Shown piece by piece: positions 17,101 through 29,500 of a stretch of 64,000 nt of DNA (position 1 is its first letter; each line of letters begins with the position of its first letter). The translations under genes and the position numbers were made by a program. The DNA comes from Begonia masoniana (lineage: Eukaryota; Streptophyta; Magnoliopsida; Cucurbitales; Begoniaceae), in assembly GCA_022432975.1 (NCBI GenBank), contig CM039504.1:3879459-3943458 (forward strand), written 5' to 3'. The notes beneath the pieces are model-generated. The model was not told the DNA's origin. It worked only from the letters and a program-made list of their open reading frames with translations, and made no database searches.

Positions 17101-19062
17101 TTTTGGTCTTCTTCTTTGACTGCCCAATAAATAACATAAAATTTATATACTGGACAAAAAGAACATTCTAATGAGATGTCCAGGCGGTGATGCAATTTTC
17201 AGATGGAGGTCTGATACGGGCAAGTCATTCATTTATCTAAAGTTTTTTTAGTAGAGCTCGTTTTTAAGTATCTTTTGTTTTCTCTTTAATCTTTTTCCTG
17301 ATATATCCTTAATAATACATGATATTTATGCATTCAATTTGGTTGTTCTTTATTGCTTATCATTGCAGATGCACCTATCGTTTACACCTACTGGGACTCT
17401 AGAGCTTCTCCAGAAGATATGGAAGACATGTGGAATCATCCTGAGGTCCTGAAAGAATGGACCAAATCTGGTGAGAAGCAGGGAAAAGTGCGGTTTTCCC
17501 ATGATGATAAGAAGAGGCCCTATCTTTCTCGAGTAGAATTGAAGGTACAAATTTACAAAGTGCCTAGCACCCCCTGCTACGACATTATAAGTTTACTTAC
17601 CAGGAAATTTTGTGGACATTAACTTTATATGTATATTCAAGATTTTTCTGCAAAAGTTTCTTCTTGTAATGTGCTTATGCTAAGATCTTAGTCTGATATA
17701 TAAAACCATGCACCTTAGCACAATCTGACTTTTATTTGCAAGTCCTGATGCACTGTCCCTCATTTTGATTAGTATGCGTTTGTAGGTAGTTGCAGAGATC
17801 ATTCTTGCAAGACACTTCAGTACAAAAGGAGTTAAACCGGTATGTTTGTGTGCCATTTTGGGATTTGTAACTTTTTATGGATTTTCTTGATACACCCATC
17901 TTCGGTGGTTATATGAGGCTTGCATGAATCCATATGATCAGAGAACTAAGCAATCAAGTAGAATAATAATTCTTTATGAAAACGTCAATACTTGAAAAAT
18001 ATTTTAGTGTGAAATCACAAGTATATTGTTACTTGCAGAATCCACTCTCCCCAATGCCATAGTAGCTAAATTTCAGAGTTTATTGGTTTACCTGAAACTC
18101 TTATTTTATATCTATATACAGTATATATACCCAAAAAAATCAATGCCAAACGAAGAACTTGTGTTGAAAAATATACCATGTAGATTTCTTAAATAAAACA
18201 CTACATGAATCTAAATGTGATAATGGTATTTTTTTTGCCATTTTGGTAAAAAAAGTCCTTTTATCTGACTCTTTCAGGCAGTTCTTTGTGCTCTTGCGGA
18301 GGTTGTTAGCATGCGTTTCGTAAATGGGATTGGACCACGGACTGGAGTGATGGGCATAGACTATTCTACAGCTTTCTGGCTTTACACGTACGTCTAGTGA
18401 CTCAGGATGATTCCACATGTCTTCCATATCTTCTGGAGAAAAGTATCACAGCTAAATAATACATTTTTTTAACTTGACGGAAATTTTGATAACGTCGTTA
18501 AACTCATTCAGTTTAGGCTTTCATTGCTTGTGATATCTTTTTATTGCATGAATATGCAAGTACAAATGCACAGACTTGTAAACGGATATCTAAACCAAGA
18601 AACCTTCCATCCTTGTATGCAGGGAACTGGGATGGCGAGTTTATAAACTTGATTCAGTCGATGATTTAACAAAGCCATTCATGTCAATGTACTTAGGTGC
18701 GGCATATTTGGCATGGTTATCTGAATACGAAGGGAGGTAAGTCTCCTCAACAAATCAAGCTTTGTTTGGATACGTTAAACAGACCTGTTGATTGAATCTA
18801 TATAAATGTAATTGTGGAAAATCAGGGAAAGAAACCTGCAGTTTGTTGTTCAGGCTTACATATCAGGGCCAAATAATGTGAATCTTCAAGAAACAGGTCC
18901 CGTCTGGCTTAAGTTTGAGGAAGCTTTGAGCCATTATGAGGCCTGCAAAACGTATGCCTCCTCCATCTCTCATACAACTCTTGTTTATTTTTTTTTGTAA
19001 ATTGTTATTGATTAACTGACCTTGTATACAGTAAGGATCAGGGAAGCTGCTCCATCATGTAG
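14177..19062 (+). CDS. Lysozyme-like/SLT lytic-transglycosylase-fold protein with two tandem domains and a CaaX end
   Basis: Exons: 14177-14353, 14686-14736 (second copy 15122-15172), 15721-15851, 15949-16065, 16190-16309, 16670-16749, 17369-17544, 17786-17839, 18278-18387, 18623-18736, 18826-18951 and 19032-19062. The product has 428 residues with one copy of exon 2 and 445 with both. Plant proteins of this kind are annotated as transglycosylase-like; their substrate is unknown to me. Domain 1 has an SLT signature, AELESD (Glu near residue 86) followed by ALGIMQLLPKTA. The second half repeats the same exon plan (QPYLTQTEMK against RPYLSRVELK; FGAAYLQWLSNFE against LGAAYLAWLSEYE), but reads AEVVSM, so the catalytic Glu is Val (about 312). 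The protein ends CSIM, a possible farnesylation box. There is no signal peptide. All introns are GT-AG. Confidence 0.85.
14449..14474. repeat. (TA)n microsatellite in intron 1 of the SLT-like gene
   Basis: A run of about twelve TA units, seen directly. Confidence 0.9.
14561..15433 (+). repeat. Near-perfect 436-bp tandem duplication including exon 2 of the SLT-like gene
   Basis: Unit 1 (14561-14996) and unit 2 (from 14997) are identical by eye over almost the full length, apart from one extra T near the end of unit 2. Each unit holds a complete 51-nt exon (14686-14736 and 15122-15172) with intact acceptor tccag and donor gtaagt. Confidence 0.95.
17406..18440. repeat. Perfect 40-nt inverted repeat: exon 7 (17406-17445) and intron 9 (18401-18440)
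   Basis: Positions 18401-18440 are the exact reverse complement of 17406-17445, with no mismatch in 40 nt and no extension on either side. The first arm is coding (exon 7 of the SLT-like gene); the second starts 13 nt after the exon 9 donor. The loop between the arms is about 955 nt. Confidence 0.95.
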
Positions 19063-19438
19063 GGCAGTGAACTTATAACCGTCCGATTATACCGAAAAAG
19101 AGGACATTTATCATCTGGCGTTGCCAAGTAAACAAAGTAACATTGTAATAATATAGATGTAAAGTTTTATAGAGATGGTACAAGTGACTGATCCTTTTTG
19201 TTTTGTTTCTATCCCTGACTTCTCTGCGAGTGGTAATCTTTTGTTGATGTTTTTAAGTTTTACCATTTTGAGGAGCTCGTGTATCAAGCAAAGAACATTT
19301 TGCCATATTTGTATTGAATGAATATGTTAAAACAATTTTTTAGCCTTCACAATCTTGTGCTCATCTCTTCGCTTATTTGTTCTTTGTTCTTTTACTGCCT
19401 AAATCTGGGTTATTCATTTTAAATTTAAGTCCATAAAT
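19063..19438. other. 3' UTR and flank of the SLT-like gene
   Basis: Transcribed trailer and AT-rich flank. No gene seen. Confidence 0.5.
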
Positions 19439-19697
19439 GTGGCGACGGGCCCACACCCCCGGAGTAACAACTCAACAATGGCGGACCCCCGAGTCACAGC
19501 GTGGCGTCGCATCGCACTAACAGAATTTCTTTCAGCTAGCATGAGAGTTTTTATACCTTCCCCAAATTCGAACTCAAGACCTCCAGTTTAAGTGCATGGA
19601 CTTACAGAATTTGGTACCACTTGAGCTCGATACCACGTTGTGACTCGGGGGCCCGCCATTGTTGGGTTGTTACTCCGGGGGTGTGGCCGGTCGCCAC
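19439..19697 (-). mobile_element. TIR element with tRNA-like core, copy A
   Basis: This is a 259-bp element with terminal inverted repeats of about 68 bp, starting gtggcgacggg and ending ccggtcgccac. The arms agree at most positions. The middle, read on the minus strand, contains an A-box-like GAGCTCAAGTGG (19617-19628) and a B-box-like GAGTTCGAATT (19565-19575) in the right order and spacing for a Pol III internal promoter. It is related in plan to the element at 47469-47715. I see no clear target-site duplication. Confidence 0.7.
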
Positions 19698-20002
19698 ACT
19701 CCTTTAATAGTTGCCTAAATCTAAATCTAAATCAAGATTAATGATCTACAGTTTGGCTGCGATGGTTAATGAAAGGAAAGTCATTATAACAAGATAGATT
19801 GATGCATTAGAACCCAAAAATGGAGATTCAATACACAAAAAAGCAAGTGACAAATCAATAATGACCAGTACGTGTCACTTATTTAAATATATCCTACATA
19901 GCCTCCGCAAGACAATGCTCTGAAGTGAGTTATAGCCATTCCAGTTGAAAAACCAACTGTAGTAGACAAAATACATCTCTCCATGGAAAAGGACAACGCA
20001 GC

Positions 20003-22495
20003 TCAAGCATCGTCAAGAGCAAGGACACCCGGAAGTGGCTTCCCTTCAAGAAGCTCTAAGCTGGCACCACCTCCGGTGGAGATGTGGCTCATCTTGTCCC
20101 CAAGCCCAACCTTTTCCACTGCTGCCACAGAGTCTCCTCCTCCAATAATGGTTGTCACGTTTCCACTGAGGTCTGCAAGCTTCCTGGCAATTGCCTGCAA
20201 CAACATAAATCACCCCTAATTTAGGATCTTATTGGCATCACTATTCTCTATTCCAGAAAGAAAAAGATGACACCCTTGTGTGAATATTGCATAAACAGAG
20301 AGCTCATCCAACTGAATAATCACATTAACAGAGAGCCTGGATTAGTTGTTAATCAGTGGTTTGAATATTTTTTATAGAAGGAAAGACAGTTGACACCAAG
20401 GGGGTTGAGCTATCGTTCCATACCTCTGTTCCAGCAGCAAACTTATCAAACTCAAACACGCCCATGGGTCCATTCCAAATTATTGTTTTTGTTGAATCCA
20501 AAGCTTCCTTGAATGTCTTGATGGAATCAGGTCCAATATCCAATCCCATCCAACCATCTGGGATACCTGATGCCGGAACGATCTACAACATAGACATATA
20601 AAGGATTTATTAAAATTCAAAACTTTAAAACAAATATTTCACAAACTTGTTAGCTACAATTCTGAAGCCTCCTAATTGTCAAACCACTAACCATGCTATT
20701 GGCATCAGGAGCAAATTTATCAGCAATCACCACATCAGTTGGAAGTAGCAAAGAAACCCCCTTATTTTTGGCCTTCTCCATAAGGGAGGTTGCAAGATCA
20801 AGCTTGTCTTCCTCAACGAGGGATGACCCAACTGAATACCCTTGCGCCTTGTAGAAGGTAAAGATCATTCCTCCTCCCAACAAGAGAACGTCAACCTTCT
20901 CCAGTAAGGACTCAATCACGCCAATCTTTGAAGATACCTTTGACCCACCAACAATGGCAGCAAACGGTCTCTTGGGATTTGCAACAGCTCCAACAAGATA
21001 GTCAAGTTCCTATGACAAAAATTCTTTTGCATCATTTGGAATTAATGAAAAGTACAACTCTTCTTGGATGTTATTCTCCATATATAGAATGTGTTTCATG
21101 ATATTTTAGACACCTTAACACACTAGAGGGACAGCAAGAGGAATGACATACCTTCTGCATAAGAAATCCAGCAACAGACGGTTTTAAGTATTTAGCCACT
21201 CCCTCTGTTGAAGCATGAGCTCTATGAGCAGTTCCAAATGCATCATTCACATAGATATCTCCAAGAGAAGCTAGCTTCTTTGCAAACTCAGGGTCGTTCT
21301 TCTCTTCCTCCTTGTAGAACCTCACATTCTCAAGAAGCAATACACCTCCATTAGGTAATTCAGCGACCAATGTCTCAACTTCCTCGCCAATACAATCGTT
21401 AGCAATTTTAACCTATTAAAAGAAGGAAGGATCTAATAAGCAGGAAACCCTTAAACCCATTAAAAAAGCCTGCAATATTTTTATTGAAAACATTTATGTC
21501 GAAGAGGCATACCTCAGTGCCAAGGAGTTCAGATAGTCTTGCCACAAGAGGCTTCAAACTATATTTGGGTGTCACACCTTTTGGGCGTCCCTGAAGGAAC
21601 AATTGCACCAATTGTTTCAAACCAAATTTCTAGGACTGAACCGTGTAACAGTTCAGTTAAATAAAAACCAATAAGCTTAAAACGAGCATGAATGACTAAG
21701 TGCGGACCTAGGAGTAAGACAACATACATATCGACAGCAACTAATAATGACTTCTTAAGTAGAGTGAGGAAGAGATTCCATCAATGACTGCAAAAATAGT
21801 CAATAAGAATCCAATACCTCACTTGTTTCGGGTTGGCGCTAATGTAGAATATAAAAGATACAAAGTCAGCACATGAAAGAAAAAGGAGCAGACAAGAGAT
21901 TTAGATGAAACAATAGGGATATATAATCGTCCGTCGCATACTAATATATGGAAGAATAGATAGTGGCTCATCAGATCAGACAACAACATCCGAGACAATT
22001 AAGAGTCGATCACTGCAATCATTTATCAACCATAGAATCGACGTTGACCATTGGGAACAATAATAATAAGGTCGGCGAAAATACCATCAACTACAAAAAT
22101 CGGGGAAAAGATTTTGCATTGACAAATATCAAGTTGAGAATCCATTCATTTAACGATCTAGGCTGACCAAGCACTGATATATTAATCAATTAGTGTGAAG
22201 ACTGTAAAAAAACACAAACTACATCATAAATCCTGGAAACAAACTTTGGGGAAACTACGCGAAGAAGTGAATAGAAAATGAAATTTGAGAAATGGCTTAC
22301 CAAGTGGCTGGAAAGGATAACCCTAGCTCCATGACCTAACAAGTACTTGATAGTAGGCACGGCAGCGCGAATTCTTGTGTCGTCAGTGATATTGAAGTTA
22401 TCATCCAATGGGACATTCAGATCCACTCTCATAAACACTCTCTTCCCGTTCAAATCAGCCTCCGTCAGAGTGCCCACGCTCCTCTTGGTAGCCAT
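20003..22495 (-). CDS. PGK: Phosphoglycerate kinase, cytosolic
   Basis: Six exons join in frame to 400 residues: 22495-22301, 21590-21513, 21412-21152, 21009-20692, 20582-20424 and 20194-20003. It starts [20 protein letters not shown] with no transit peptide, so it is the cytosolic form; plastid PGKs carry about 75 more residues. PGK landmarks are present: RVDLNVPL, the SSHL/GRPKG substrate loop, [57 protein letters not shown] and [11 protein letters not shown]. It transfers phosphate from 1,3-bisphosphoglycerate to ADP, the step after GAPDH. It is divergent from SPIKE1, about 1.1 kb away. Confidence 0.96.
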
Positions 22496-23599
22496 GTCAG
22501 AACCTAAAACAAGCACAAAAAAAAAAATGATGAATCCGCATCAAAGACGATCTATCAAAGAACATAAAAATTGGGTTTGCGAAGCTTACAATGAAAAACG
22601 AGAGAGATTGAGGAAACGATAGAAAGCTTCGGTAAGGGACCGAGAAAATGAGATCAGAGCAGAAGAAAACAGAGAAGGAAAACTGCAGGTATAGAAGGGA
22701 AGCGATGGTTCGTTAGTTAACTTAGTTGCGTCGATGGCGTAAGACTAGCGTCAGCGTGTGTAACCATGTTCATATGCGCTCATTTCTCAAATAATAATTG
22801 TTTTAATTAAGATATAATTACTGTAATTAACAAAATATGATGATTAAAAATAAAATATTGTCATAACGTCGAGAGATTTGATTTTGGGGGGAATGGCTTC
22901 GCGGCTCCTAACGCGGCGGGTAATGTGTGAGGCTGGCTAGACAGAGCAGCGATCACCCTCTCGACGGTGCAAGGACAACGGATTGGTGTCACTCAGATCC
23001 AACATTGGTTCCCCATTGGACCATCGCTTTTATTTTTTTATTTTTTTCACCTTCTCTGATGACGAGTTTTTCATAGATTTATGGAGATTTGAAGTGGGAA
23101 AGAGGTAATGGTTATTGCTTTACTTAGACGCGAAAAAAAAGACGAGTTGGAAAGTACTGGCAGTGAGAAGACGACCCGGAGAGTTGGTCTGAACGAGTGA
23201 GTTCAACTTTATTTAGCCCCGAGCTGTCATCTCGGATTTGGCGTTTCTCACTCTTTGGACTGTTTTTGACTCGTCCGCTGACTCCGTGTGACCCAGTGTT
23301 TGTTTCATCGGTGGTTGGCCGTGCGCGCGCGCGATTGAGCTTCTTTCTCTTCTAGTTCTACCCTCGTGGTTGGCAGTTGTACGTCGCGTATAACTTTTTT
23401 CTTGCTCTTCCTGTTGTAGTCTTTTCATATTTTGGGTTTAGATCTACCAACTACGCCATTGTTGTTTGTTTCCGCACTTCGTCGCCAAATCCCATTTTAT
23501 AGAAATACCGAATTTGATAGAGACTCTCCAACTTCGTATTTCTCCTCTTTCTCTTATTTCTCACTTAGAAACCTTGGCCAGAACCCTAGATCTGCAATA
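22496..23599. promoter_or_regulatory. Shared upstream region of divergent PGK and SPIKE1
   Basis: The 1.1-kb gap between two divergently transcribed genes must hold the promoters and 5' UTRs of both. A frame open upstream of the SPIKE1 start reaches back to 23432. Related SPIKE1 proteins begin near the Met at 23600, so that start is preferred. No individual promoter element is convincing. Confidence 0.5.
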
Positions 23600-26500
23600 A
23601 TGCACCTCCGGCACCGACGAGATTCTACTTCATCCTCTACCAAATGGCAAAACAAGGTAAATGTGGTTCTTTTTGTCAATGTCCCGATGATTATGGGAGT
23701 TTTTTTTTTCATTTTTTTTTCCTTGGTTGTAGTTCGATGGAAATCTAGAGCAATGGCCGCATCTGAATGAGCTGGTGCAGTGTTACACAACTGACTGGGT
23801 GAAGGATGAAAATAAGTACGGTCACTACGAGAGTATCGGTCCGACCTCTTTTCATAACCAAATATTTGAAGGTCCTGATACTGATATTGAGACTGGTGAG
23901 GCCCTTTGACACTTTCTCATATGCTTCATTCCTTTAAACTGGTCTGTAGTTCCTTCTAATGTGGAATGCTAAACGTAAATCAGTCATTCATGAGGTGGCG
24001 TTGTGTATATTTCTTCCTCTCTGATAGTGGTTCGAATTGTGAGACACAGTTGTATTTTTCATTTTCGGAGTGAGTACTTTTATTTGAAACATGTAATAGC
24101 AGGGAGAATGATACTGGTGCTTCCTCCTTAAAAGTGATATTTGTGGCCACAGAGTAATGATTTGACCATGGTGAACTTTTGGCCAGTGAACTTCTGCTTC
24201 TTATTGAGAAACACCCTATCTCATGGACACTTTTAGACTAAAGCAATTAGAACTTGAGACTTTAGGTTAACATGTGGGGCTGAAGACTGAAACACCATAT
24301 CTCATGGATACTTTAAGCCTATAGTAATCAGAACTTGAGAATTTAGGTTAACATGTGGGGCTCAAGGATTTCTGTTTCTTAGTTGGTTCCTTATGAACTT
24401 GTCTATTGCTATAGGGCTACCTGTGGTTTTAACTGATCAAGGCTGACTGGTAATACTGCAGCAGCACGAGTACACTATTACAGAAGTGTAACTTTTTGAT
24501 TGGTAATTCTTGATCATTACTATTGTGAAGTTTCCATTGACTGTTTCAGAAATGCGACTCACAAGTGCAAGGATGACTAAGTCTGAAGATGCAACTGATG
24601 ACGATGTCCCTAGTACCTCAGGAAGGCAATTTCCAGAGCCCGTGACTGTTGTTGATCCATCAATATCAAATATTTCCAAGGTTGATAAATGAATATTGAC
24701 TCCATATGATCTATGCATCTAAGTTAGATTTCATGCTATTAGCCTTTTGATAGATCTACAGGGAATGATGTAATTTTTTAATTAATGAATTGACAGCACT
24801 TTGGAATGTCTCCACTTCATGCTTATGAACCAGCCTTTGACTGGGAAAATGAGAGATCAATGATATTTGGCCAAAGAAGTCCAGAAACTCCATTCTCACA
24901 GTATGGAAGTTATATAGTTCATCTTTGTAGATAAAATATTACTGATTTCTCTCAGCTGATTTTGGATTCTAATTCTCTTTTTAATCAATTCCTGCTTTTT
25001 TTTGGGGTGTCCTCAGTGGACTGAAGATATCTGTTAAAGTTTTATCCCTATCTTTTCAAGCAGGATTAGTTGGTGAGTACGTTTGCTGAAGTGGTTCTAT
25101 GTCCTTGATGGACTGCTGCATAGTTTTTTTTTGTTGTCTTGTTTAATATCTATTTAATTCAGTTTCAAGATTTCTGAGTTGCATCTCTCATTTTTTTCCC
25201 GCACCTTCCACAGAGCCATTTTATGGTACAATTTGCTTGTATAATAAGGAGAGAAGAGAAAAGTTGTCAGAGGATTTTCATTTTCGCATTTCACCCAATG
25301 AAGTTCAGGATGTAAGTCACAGTCTGGTTTTAGGGTACTCAGCATCACTCATGAATTATGTTGTTTTGTAGGTAACTCAAGTGTCCCCCTTTCTAATTAT
25401 TGCAGACCAAAATGACATTTGAACCACGTGGAATTTTCTACTTAGATGCTCCATCAGCATCAGTTTGTCTTTTGATCCAGTTAGAGAAGCACGCCACAGA
25501 AGAAGGCGGAGTTACTGCTTCTGTTTATTCACGTAAAGAACCAGTATGTCTATTTACATAAAAATTAGCACATATTCTTTTGGCATCCAATGGATACATC
25601 TGGATGTCTGTGTTGGCTATTTTGTATGCTGCTGTAACATTGTGTTTCTTAATTAGTATTAAGTCGAGTTCCTTTGACTACATGGTTTGATAGTTTTTTA
25701 GTGGAGTTGAGTGAGGGTGGTCATGGAAGTTACCATCATCGTTTGCCTTTGATAGGAAATAAACAGGGATTCAAAATATAGCATGCTCTGATGCGATATG
25801 TATTTGTAAAGCTAATCTCTTTGGAGAAATATAATGCATTGTTATGTTATTATACTTTGGTTTTCCAAAATTCTTTAATCTCAACCTGAAGCTCGCCTTT
25901 TTTGAGCAGATAGAAAAGAATTTAACTCCGCAATCTTGTTCATTAGGTGTTGACAAATAGTTCTTTTTTTAATTTATTAGCTGAGTGCAGATTTAGTTTT
26001 TGCATGTATGCTTATATACTAAATAAGTATATTTATTTGGTCATCTTCCAGATTGTTGAGTATCTTGCCTCCCCTGATTTGATATAACCTATCTTAACAG
26101 GTGCACCTGACTGAAAGAGAAAAGCAGAAACTGCAGGTGTGGTCTCGAATCATGCCTTACAGAGAGTCCTTCGCCTGGGCTGTAGTTTCATTATTTGATA
26201 ACAGCATTGGTGCAGCTTCTGGTGGATCTGCTTCTCCAAGCAGTCCACTTACTCCTAATGTGACTGGTGTGAGTTCCCATGAGGGCGTCTTTGAGCCTAG
26301 AGCAAAAGTCTCGACTGATGGCAAGTTGGGATATTCTGGTGGAAGCTCTGTAGTCGTTGAAATATCTAACTTAAATAAGGTCAAAGAGAGCTACACTGAG
26401 GATTTGCTCCAGGTGAGATGAATAACTGGGATTATAGTGATTTACTTGCGTATTTTTATTATGAATGCGATACTTTTGATATATACCCCTGATCCTTGGC

Positions 26501-29500
26501 CTTGGTTTTCACTATTTCATCCATTTTTAACATTCTTTTATATTTTTTTTCTTGGACTGAGCTTATTTTGATTTGAATAATTCGTGAGCAATTTGGGGTT
26601 CCAATGGTTTGTTTGAACTTTCACTTTTCTGCATATGATTTGGGGAGGATCATGTCCATGTGATCTCTTGGGTCTTGAATATCTTTACTCTTACTAATTT
26701 GAAATTACATGGATGTCATAAGATCAGCAAACCCTCATGAAAAAATAATTTTCAGTGCTGGTTATCTAGAGACAGAGTGTGTATACCTGGTTGGTTTTTG
26801 CTAGAACTTATTACATCCTTTTACAAGTGCCATTCTTAATGAGCTATGTTCTTTACTTTCTCCTATCAGGTTGAAAAACTTCATTCCTTTAACTTTCCTT
26901 TCCTATTACACCAATAAACATTTAGCATATTTTTTTTCTCTCATTTTTTCCTTTCACATTGCTTTTGCTTGATGCAGGATCCTAAACGTAAAGTTCATAA
27001 ACCTGTGAAAGGGGTATTGAGACTGGAAATTGAGAAGCACCAAATATCTCGTACGGATCAAGAAAATATGTCTGAAGTTGGCAGTTTGACCAATGATTCT
27101 GTGGATCCAGGGGATCGTCTTCCTGATTTCTCATCAGGAAAGCTTCCAAGCAATGGGTTTGACGGGCTTCAAAATAGTAGCTCCAAGTGGAACATCTCTG
27201 ATGGGAAGGATTTAGCTGGCAATGGATCAAATGCTCATGGAAATCCCGATTTTAGTGCTGATGATGTAAGGACAGGATAGTTTCTTTGCTCCTTTCTTAT
27301 AAATAAATGGTTGTTTTCTTGTTCTCAAAAAGGGTTATGATTTAAATGCTTTTTTGTAATGTAATAATATAGAATCTGTATCATCCTTCATTCACATACA
27401 ATTTGCATTACATAGTTTATGAGCCGCAGGAGTTGCGACAGACTACTTATCCAAACTCTTTATTTGGATTTGTATTACGTTTCAAGCTAGGTTGATGTTG
27501 AACCTTCATTGAGAGCTATTGGATGTCTGCTGAAAGATTTCTCCTGAAATGGATTATGTAATCTTGACGATTGTGTAATGCCAATTGATCATCACCATTT
27601 TTTTGATCGGTCACTCTCCTTTATGGAGATTTGTACATCAACTCTAGATTTTCAATTACATTGGTATGCTGGTACATAAATGAGAGGGGCTGTCTTTTGG
27701 TTGAGGAAAGAGTCATTCAAGTGGTCTTTATAATATGTTCCAGATCTTTTAATCTATGGTTATGTTGTATATATTCTAATGATTGTGCCTTTTGCATTAA
27801 ATGATTTCCAGTTTCAAGCTTTTGACTTCCGTACTACAATGAGGAATGAGCCGTTCCTGCAGCTTTTTCACTGCCTTTATGTATATCCATCGACCGTGAG
27901 TTTGAGCCGGAAAAGGAATTTATTCATTCACATTGAACTCAAAGAGACTGATACTGATATCCGTAGACAGTCCCTGGAGGTAAATGTGTTTCTTGTAACA
28001 CTTATTTCAATAGCCATGTATCTAAAACATGTTTCAATTGGTTTACTTAATGGGTTGACTAGGCAATGTATCCAAGGGAGCCAGGTGCATCGCTTCAGAA
28101 ATTTGCTCAAACCCAAGTAGCTGTTGGGGCAAGAGTTGCCTGCTACCATGATGAAATCAAGCTTTCCCTCCCTGCTACCTGGACACCAACACATCATCTT
28201 TTATTTACATTCTTCCACGTTGATCTTCAAACAAAACTAGAAGCCCCAAAGCCAGTAAATTCTAGTTTCTTCATTTATATAAATTTTCCATATTGCATTA
28301 GTTTCATGTATTTGTTATTTTCTTTGTATTGGGGATTCTGACTTTTTTTATATGAACTCTTTCAAATGACCAATTTGTCATATTGCCAGGTGCTAATAGG
28401 ATATGCATCACTTCCCTTATCTACTCATGCTCAGTATGTATATGCCTTCAGATTTGATCCTTATATCTTCTTTGAATTAATAAAATGCTTGTGAATTCTT
28501 AAAATATACCGTGAGTAGTTCTAGTGTAGATTCCTGAGATAGAAGTATAGAGTCCTACGATCTCTGGAGTTGAATGCAATTGTAGTTTCTTTATTGAAAT
28601 CTCTCCGAGAATTTACTGAATTCTACTCAGCTTCAAATGTTGGACATATTTTATACTATAGACTTACCCGCACCCTTACACGCATCTCATTATAGATGTA
28701 TCACACTTATAGAAATGTTGGTTAAATGACAAACTGACTCAATGCCTTCAGGCATAAGCCCTGTTTGTTATTAAAATATGCGACAAAGAGATTTAAATGA
28801 TGTTACTCTTGTTTTGAACATTATTTTTTATTTGCTGATTTGATAACGAATGAATTATTATTTTCTTGAGAGAGTTTTACTAATCTCAAACTTGAAAGAT
28901 ATTTCTTGCATGGTTTTTGTTAGGATGCGGTCTGAAATTTGTTTGCCAATAATGAGAGAGTTGGTTCCACATTATCTCCAGGATACAGTAAAGGTACGTA
29001 ACAGAGCTTCTTCTTTAAAATGTATGAGATGAGCTTTATATTATCAAATCTTCTTTATTCTGCCCTCCTTTCATTTATTGGCTGTTTTACTTTTTACTTT
29101 ATATTTTGAACGAAAATACAATTAGGGTCATGCTTCAGTATGACATTCTTTTCTCTTTCATAAAAAGGTTCTGAGTTTCTTTAAAACAGCTTCCATTTGG
29201 GTCCTATAAATTTGAAGCTTTTCATAGAATCTACTGTCTTTTTGTTTCTTGGATTGACTGTATCTACATTTACTAAAATTTGTTTCTAACCTGTGTATAA
29301 AAGCATGTTTTTGCCCTGTCATTGGTTGAAATTTTTTTCCATCTCCATCTCCATCTCCATCTCCATCTCCATCTCCATCTCCATCTCCATGCTTTATGTA
29401 TTTCTGTGTAGTGAATCTGAAATTTAGTTTTTAATTGTTTGACTGTTGTGTTCTGACCATACTCTGGTTTTGCATCTTTTTATGACATTCAATTTTTGGT

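Noticed and set aside
23432..23599. Upstream extension of the SPIKE1 start (MGLDLPTTPL)
   Set aside because: In frame, but homologues begin at or near the HLRHRRDST Met. The extension is probably 5' UTR.
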